Origin: an uncultured Lachnospiraceae bacterium
Lineage (GTDB): Bacteria > Bacillota > Clostridia > Lachnospirales > Lachnospiraceae
Direction of reading: 5' to 3'
NCBI GenBank assembly: GCA_902783095.1
Contig: CACZPX010000105.1
Span: forward strand, 1 to 7,922
DNA: 7,922 nucleotides
Position 1 is the first letter of the stretch. The number at the start of each line of letters is the position of its first letter. The position numbers and the translations under genes were made by a program. Below are positions 6,340 to 7,922 of the stretch, in pieces. The notes under the pieces are model-generated. The model did not search any database, was not told where the DNA came from, and saw only the letters and a list, made by a program, of their open reading frames with translations.

Positions 6340-6408
6340 CTGTATCTCCTCCATGATGCTGCTTTGCGGCTGTCCTGTGCGTGCCGCGGCGCTCTTTTCG
6401 CATTCTGT

Positions 6409-6473
6409 GGGACGGCAGGACCGTCCCCGAGTCCCAAGAACCATGAAGACGCGGGGACCGTCCCCGTGTCTTC
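6409..6473. repeat. Two further palindromes of the GGGGACGGTCC repeat family
   Basis: Unit A: GGGACGG (6409-6415) pairs with CCGTCCC (6421-6427) around a 5-nt loop. Unit B: GAAGACGCGGGGA (6445-6457) pairs with TCCCCGTGTCTTC (6461-6473), 13 pairs including one G-U, with a 3-nt loop. Unit B matches 5204-5232 without gaps at 23 of 29 positions. Unit A read on the minus strand from 6428 matches 5178-5195 at 16 of 18. Both units lie in the 151-bp spacer between the two aldo/keto reductase genes. There they could stall polymerase or alter the expression ratio of the two genes. A small extra stem, CCCGC (6485-6489) with GCGGG (6494-6498), spans the stop codon of the upstream gene. Confidence 0.85.
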
Positions 6474-6490
6474 TTCCCCTGTATCCCGCG

Positions 6491-7627
6491 TCAGCGGGTG
6501 TAGTGCGCGGCCACGTCCTTTAAGAAGCGGATCACGGGCAGATGCTGGGGGCACATGCTCTCGCACTGCCCGCATTCGATGCAGTCCGCCGGCTTGCCGA
6601 ACGTCCTGGTGAGCGCGTTGTAATTGTTGACAGTCGCCGTCCAGCCCTTGTGCTGCAGATCTTCGCGCATGTCCTCGTTGTAGAGTGAGAAATACTGCGG
6701 GATCGCGATGTTCATGGGGCAGCCGTCCGTGCAGTAGGAACAGCCCGTGCAGGGCACGGCGATCCTGCTGTTGATGATCTGCGCCGCCTTTTGGCACAGT
6801 TCCATCTCCTCGTCGGTGAGCGGGACAAAGTCTTTCATATAACTGATATTGTCTTCCATCTGTTCCAGGCTGCTCATACCGGAGAGGACCGTCATCACGT
6901 TGGGCAGACTGGCCGCGAAGCGGATGCCCCAGCTGGGGATGGAAAGGTCCGGTTCTTTTGCCTTGAAGAGTTTTTCCGCCTCCTCGGGCACGTTCGCGAG
7001 CGAACCGCCCTTCACCGGCTCCATCACGATCACCGGCTTGCCGTGCTTTGCGGCCGTCTCATAGCAGGCGCGGCCCTGGATCCAGGCGCTCTCCCAGTCC
7101 AGATAGTTGAGCTGCAGCTGCACGAACTCCAGTTCCGGATGCTCCGTGAGGATCCGGTCCAGCAGCGCCGCGGAATCGTGGAAGGAAAAGCCCGCGTGCC
7201 GGATGAGCCCCTGTTCCTTCTTCTCCAAAATCCAGGAGAAGGTATCCAGCTTTTCGTGCACGGGCAGGGTGCCGGCCTCTATGCCGTGCAGCAGGTAGTA
7301 GTCAAAGTACTCCACGCCCGTCTTTTTCAGCTGTTCAAAAAAGACCTTGTCGCGGTCCTCTTTCGTCTTGATAAAGCCCGCGTGCAGCTTGGTCGCAAGC
7401 GTATAGCTCTCCCGCGGATAGCGGTCCACCAGCGCGGCCTTCGCCACCTTTTCGCTGGCAAAGCCCTGGTACATCCAGGCCGTATCAAAATAGGTGAAGC
7501 CCTGCGCCATAAAGCGGTCCACCATCTGCTTTACCTGCTCCACGTCCACCGCCGCGGCGTCCGCCGGGTCGGTGCGCGGCAGGCGCATCAGGCCGAAACC
7601 CAGTTTCTTTTCCGGAATAAACTGCAT
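6491..7627 (-). CDS. Aldo/keto reductase with two C-terminal 4Fe-4S motifs, canonical catalytic tetrad
   Basis: 378 residues: an NAD(P)H-type AKR barrel (about 1-285) with a ferredoxin-like extension. The full tetrad is visible: Asp48 and Tyr53 in YFDTAWMYQG, Lys80 in LATKL and His114 in YYLLHGI. The tail carries CTGCSYCTDGCP (Cys293, 296, 299, 303) and CIECGQCESMCP (Cys349, 352, 355, 359), two ferredoxin-type CxxCxxCxxxCP motifs. Proteins of this architecture (COG1453-like) are common in anaerobes; they are predicted to couple carbonyl or related reductions to Fe-S electron transfer. The physiological substrate is not inferable here. Rather than the usual MxYRxLGKTG opening it begins MQFIPEKKLGFGLMRLP, as one branch of this family does. 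AAGGAGA (7634-7640) supports the start. It is the first gene of a probable two-gene unit with the aldo/keto reductase downstream. The two proteins share architecture but differ widely in sequence, so they are old paralogues. Confidence 0.94.
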   Translation of the reverse strand: MQFIPEKKLGFGLMRLPRTDPADAAAVDVEQVKQMVDRFMAQGFTYFDTAWMYQGFASEKVAKAALVDRYPRESYTLATKLHAGFIKTKEDRDKVFFEQLKKTGVEYFDYYLLHGIEAGTLPVHEKLDTFSWILEKKEQGLIRHAGFSFHDSAALLDRILTEHPELEFVQLQLNYLDWESAWIQGRACYETAAKHGKPVIVMEPVKGGSLANVPEEAEKLFKAKEPDLSIPSWGIRFAASLPNVMTVLSGMSSLEQMEDNISYMKDFVPLTDEEMELCQKAAQIINSRIAVPCTGCSYCTDGCPMNIAIPQYFSLYNEDMREDLQHKGWTATVNNYNALTRTFGKPADCIECGQCESMCPQHLPVIRFLKDVAAHYTR

Positions 7628-7675
7628 GGTTGCTCTCCTTTTGCCGTTGATCGATCGTTTGGTGATTTCCTTATC

Positions 7676-7703
7676 ATTCTAACACAGGCTGCGCACTTCG
7701 CAA
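7676..7703 (-). promoter_or_regulatory. Predicted promoter of the aldo/keto reductase operon
   Basis: On the minus strand, TTGCGA (7698-7703) is 16 bp from TAGAAT (7676-7681). An extended -10 TGT immediately precedes the -10 hexamer. Transcription would begin near 7669, about 40 nt before the ATG at 7627. Confidence 0.5.
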
Positions 7704-7714
7704 ATGGCTATATT

Positions 7715-7746
7715 TCATATGATGATATGAGTGATCGGCATATCAC
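7715..7746. promoter_or_regulatory. Tandem small palindromes upstream of the aldo/keto reductase promoter
   Basis: TCATAT (7715-7720) and ATATGA (7725-7730) form a 6-bp inverted repeat with a 4-bp gap. GTGAT (7731-7735) and ATCAC (7742-7746) follow at once, with a 6-bp gap. They start about 11 bp upstream of the predicted -35, a common place for activator or repressor sites. The stretch is notably AT-rich. No regulator gene is visible to match. Confidence 0.35.
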
Positions 7747-7922
7747 CGTTTCGTCACGGCGGACGCGGCGCAGCGGGCAGAAATGCGCGCGGCAGCCTTC
7801 CGTATAACGCCGGTCGTGCATTTTTCTTTGCCTTTTTCCGTTTTTCATGCCGCCCGACCTCTCAAAGGGCCATTTTTTGGACACCATAATCCCTATACTT
7901 TAGACAGATGATAAAGCTGCAC
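7747..7922. other. Non-coding end of window with AT-rich tail
   Basis: No convincing gene in 7628-7922 on either strand. From about 7810 the sequence becomes T-rich, and 7873-7922 is clearly more AT-rich than the genes. The stretch TTTTTTGGACACCATAATCC (7873-7892), then TATACT (7894-7899), could be the terminus and outward promoter of an insertion sequence or the leader of a gene beyond the window. An ATG at 7908 has no ribosome site before it. Confidence 0.3.

Noticed and set aside
6340..6444. Upstream in-frame ATG extending the divergent aldo/keto reductase by 35 residues
   Set aside because: The added segment is non-conserved, Arg/Ser-rich and partly encoded by repeat DNA. A strong GGAGGAG site precedes the internal ATG at 6339, where family similarity begins.
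5162..6473. Repeats considered as a CRISPR array
   Set aside because: Only a few palindromic, diverged copies exist, in opposite orientations and separated by a whole gene. There are no regular spacers and no cas genes.
6791..7807. Plus-strand reading frame (338 codons) opposite the canonical aldo/keto reductase
   Set aside because: Antisense shadow: Val/His/Arg/Leu-rich translation without domains, while the minus strand encodes a complete conserved enzyme.

Overview
The window looks like chromosomal DNA from a GC-rich anaerobic Firmicute (Clostridia, probably gut-associated). The grounds are strong AGGAGG-type ribosome binding sites before every gene, ferredoxin-type Fe-S aldo/keto reductases, a SagB-type nitroreductase, and a secreted protein that joins a peptidoglycan-binding domain to an InlB/Listeria-Bacteroides-type repeat. 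The taxonomic call is inference; there is no rRNA or other marker gene.

Layout. (1) 1-746, minus: a small MscS mechanosensitive channel, cut at its C-terminus by the window edge, with its own promoter. (2) 911-3008, minus: a likely two-gene operon, first a secreted C39-like cysteine peptidase, then 22 bp later an FMN nitroreductase of the SagB/ThcOx type. (3) 3009-3194: a divergent promoter region with an inverted repeat. (4) 3195-5155, plus: a macrodomain (ADP-ribose) protein fused to a helical, HTH-like C-terminal module, then a short soluble vWA-domain protein with an intact MIDAS metal site. (5) 5162-5240: a perfect 34-bp-arm inverted repeat filling the convergent gap. (6) 5245-7627, minus: two different aldo/keto reductases, each ending in two 4Fe-4S motifs, separated by more copies of the repeat seen at 5162-5240. 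(7) 7628-7922: non-coding, with a good minus-strand promoter, two small palindromes and an AT-rich tail.

How the genes may work together. The macrodomain/vWA pair is the most system-like part. The macrodomain has the residues of the MacroD-type ADP-ribosyl or O-acetyl-ADP-ribose hydrolases, and vWA proteins usually assemble complexes through a metal site. No ADP-ribosyltransferase, kinase, phosphatase or MoxR ATPase is visible, so partners would lie elsewhere. The two Fe-S aldo/keto reductases probably form a redox operon. The upstream one keeps the canonical Asp/Tyr/Lys/His tetrad, while the downstream one keeps Asp and His but not Tyr or Lys. The peptidase-nitroreductase pair has no obvious shared pathway.

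The most unusual non-coding structure is the GGGGACGGTCC palindrome family that brackets the downstream aldo/keto reductase. It looks like a REP-type or MITE-like mobile repeat, and one copy probably also acts as a bidirectional terminator.
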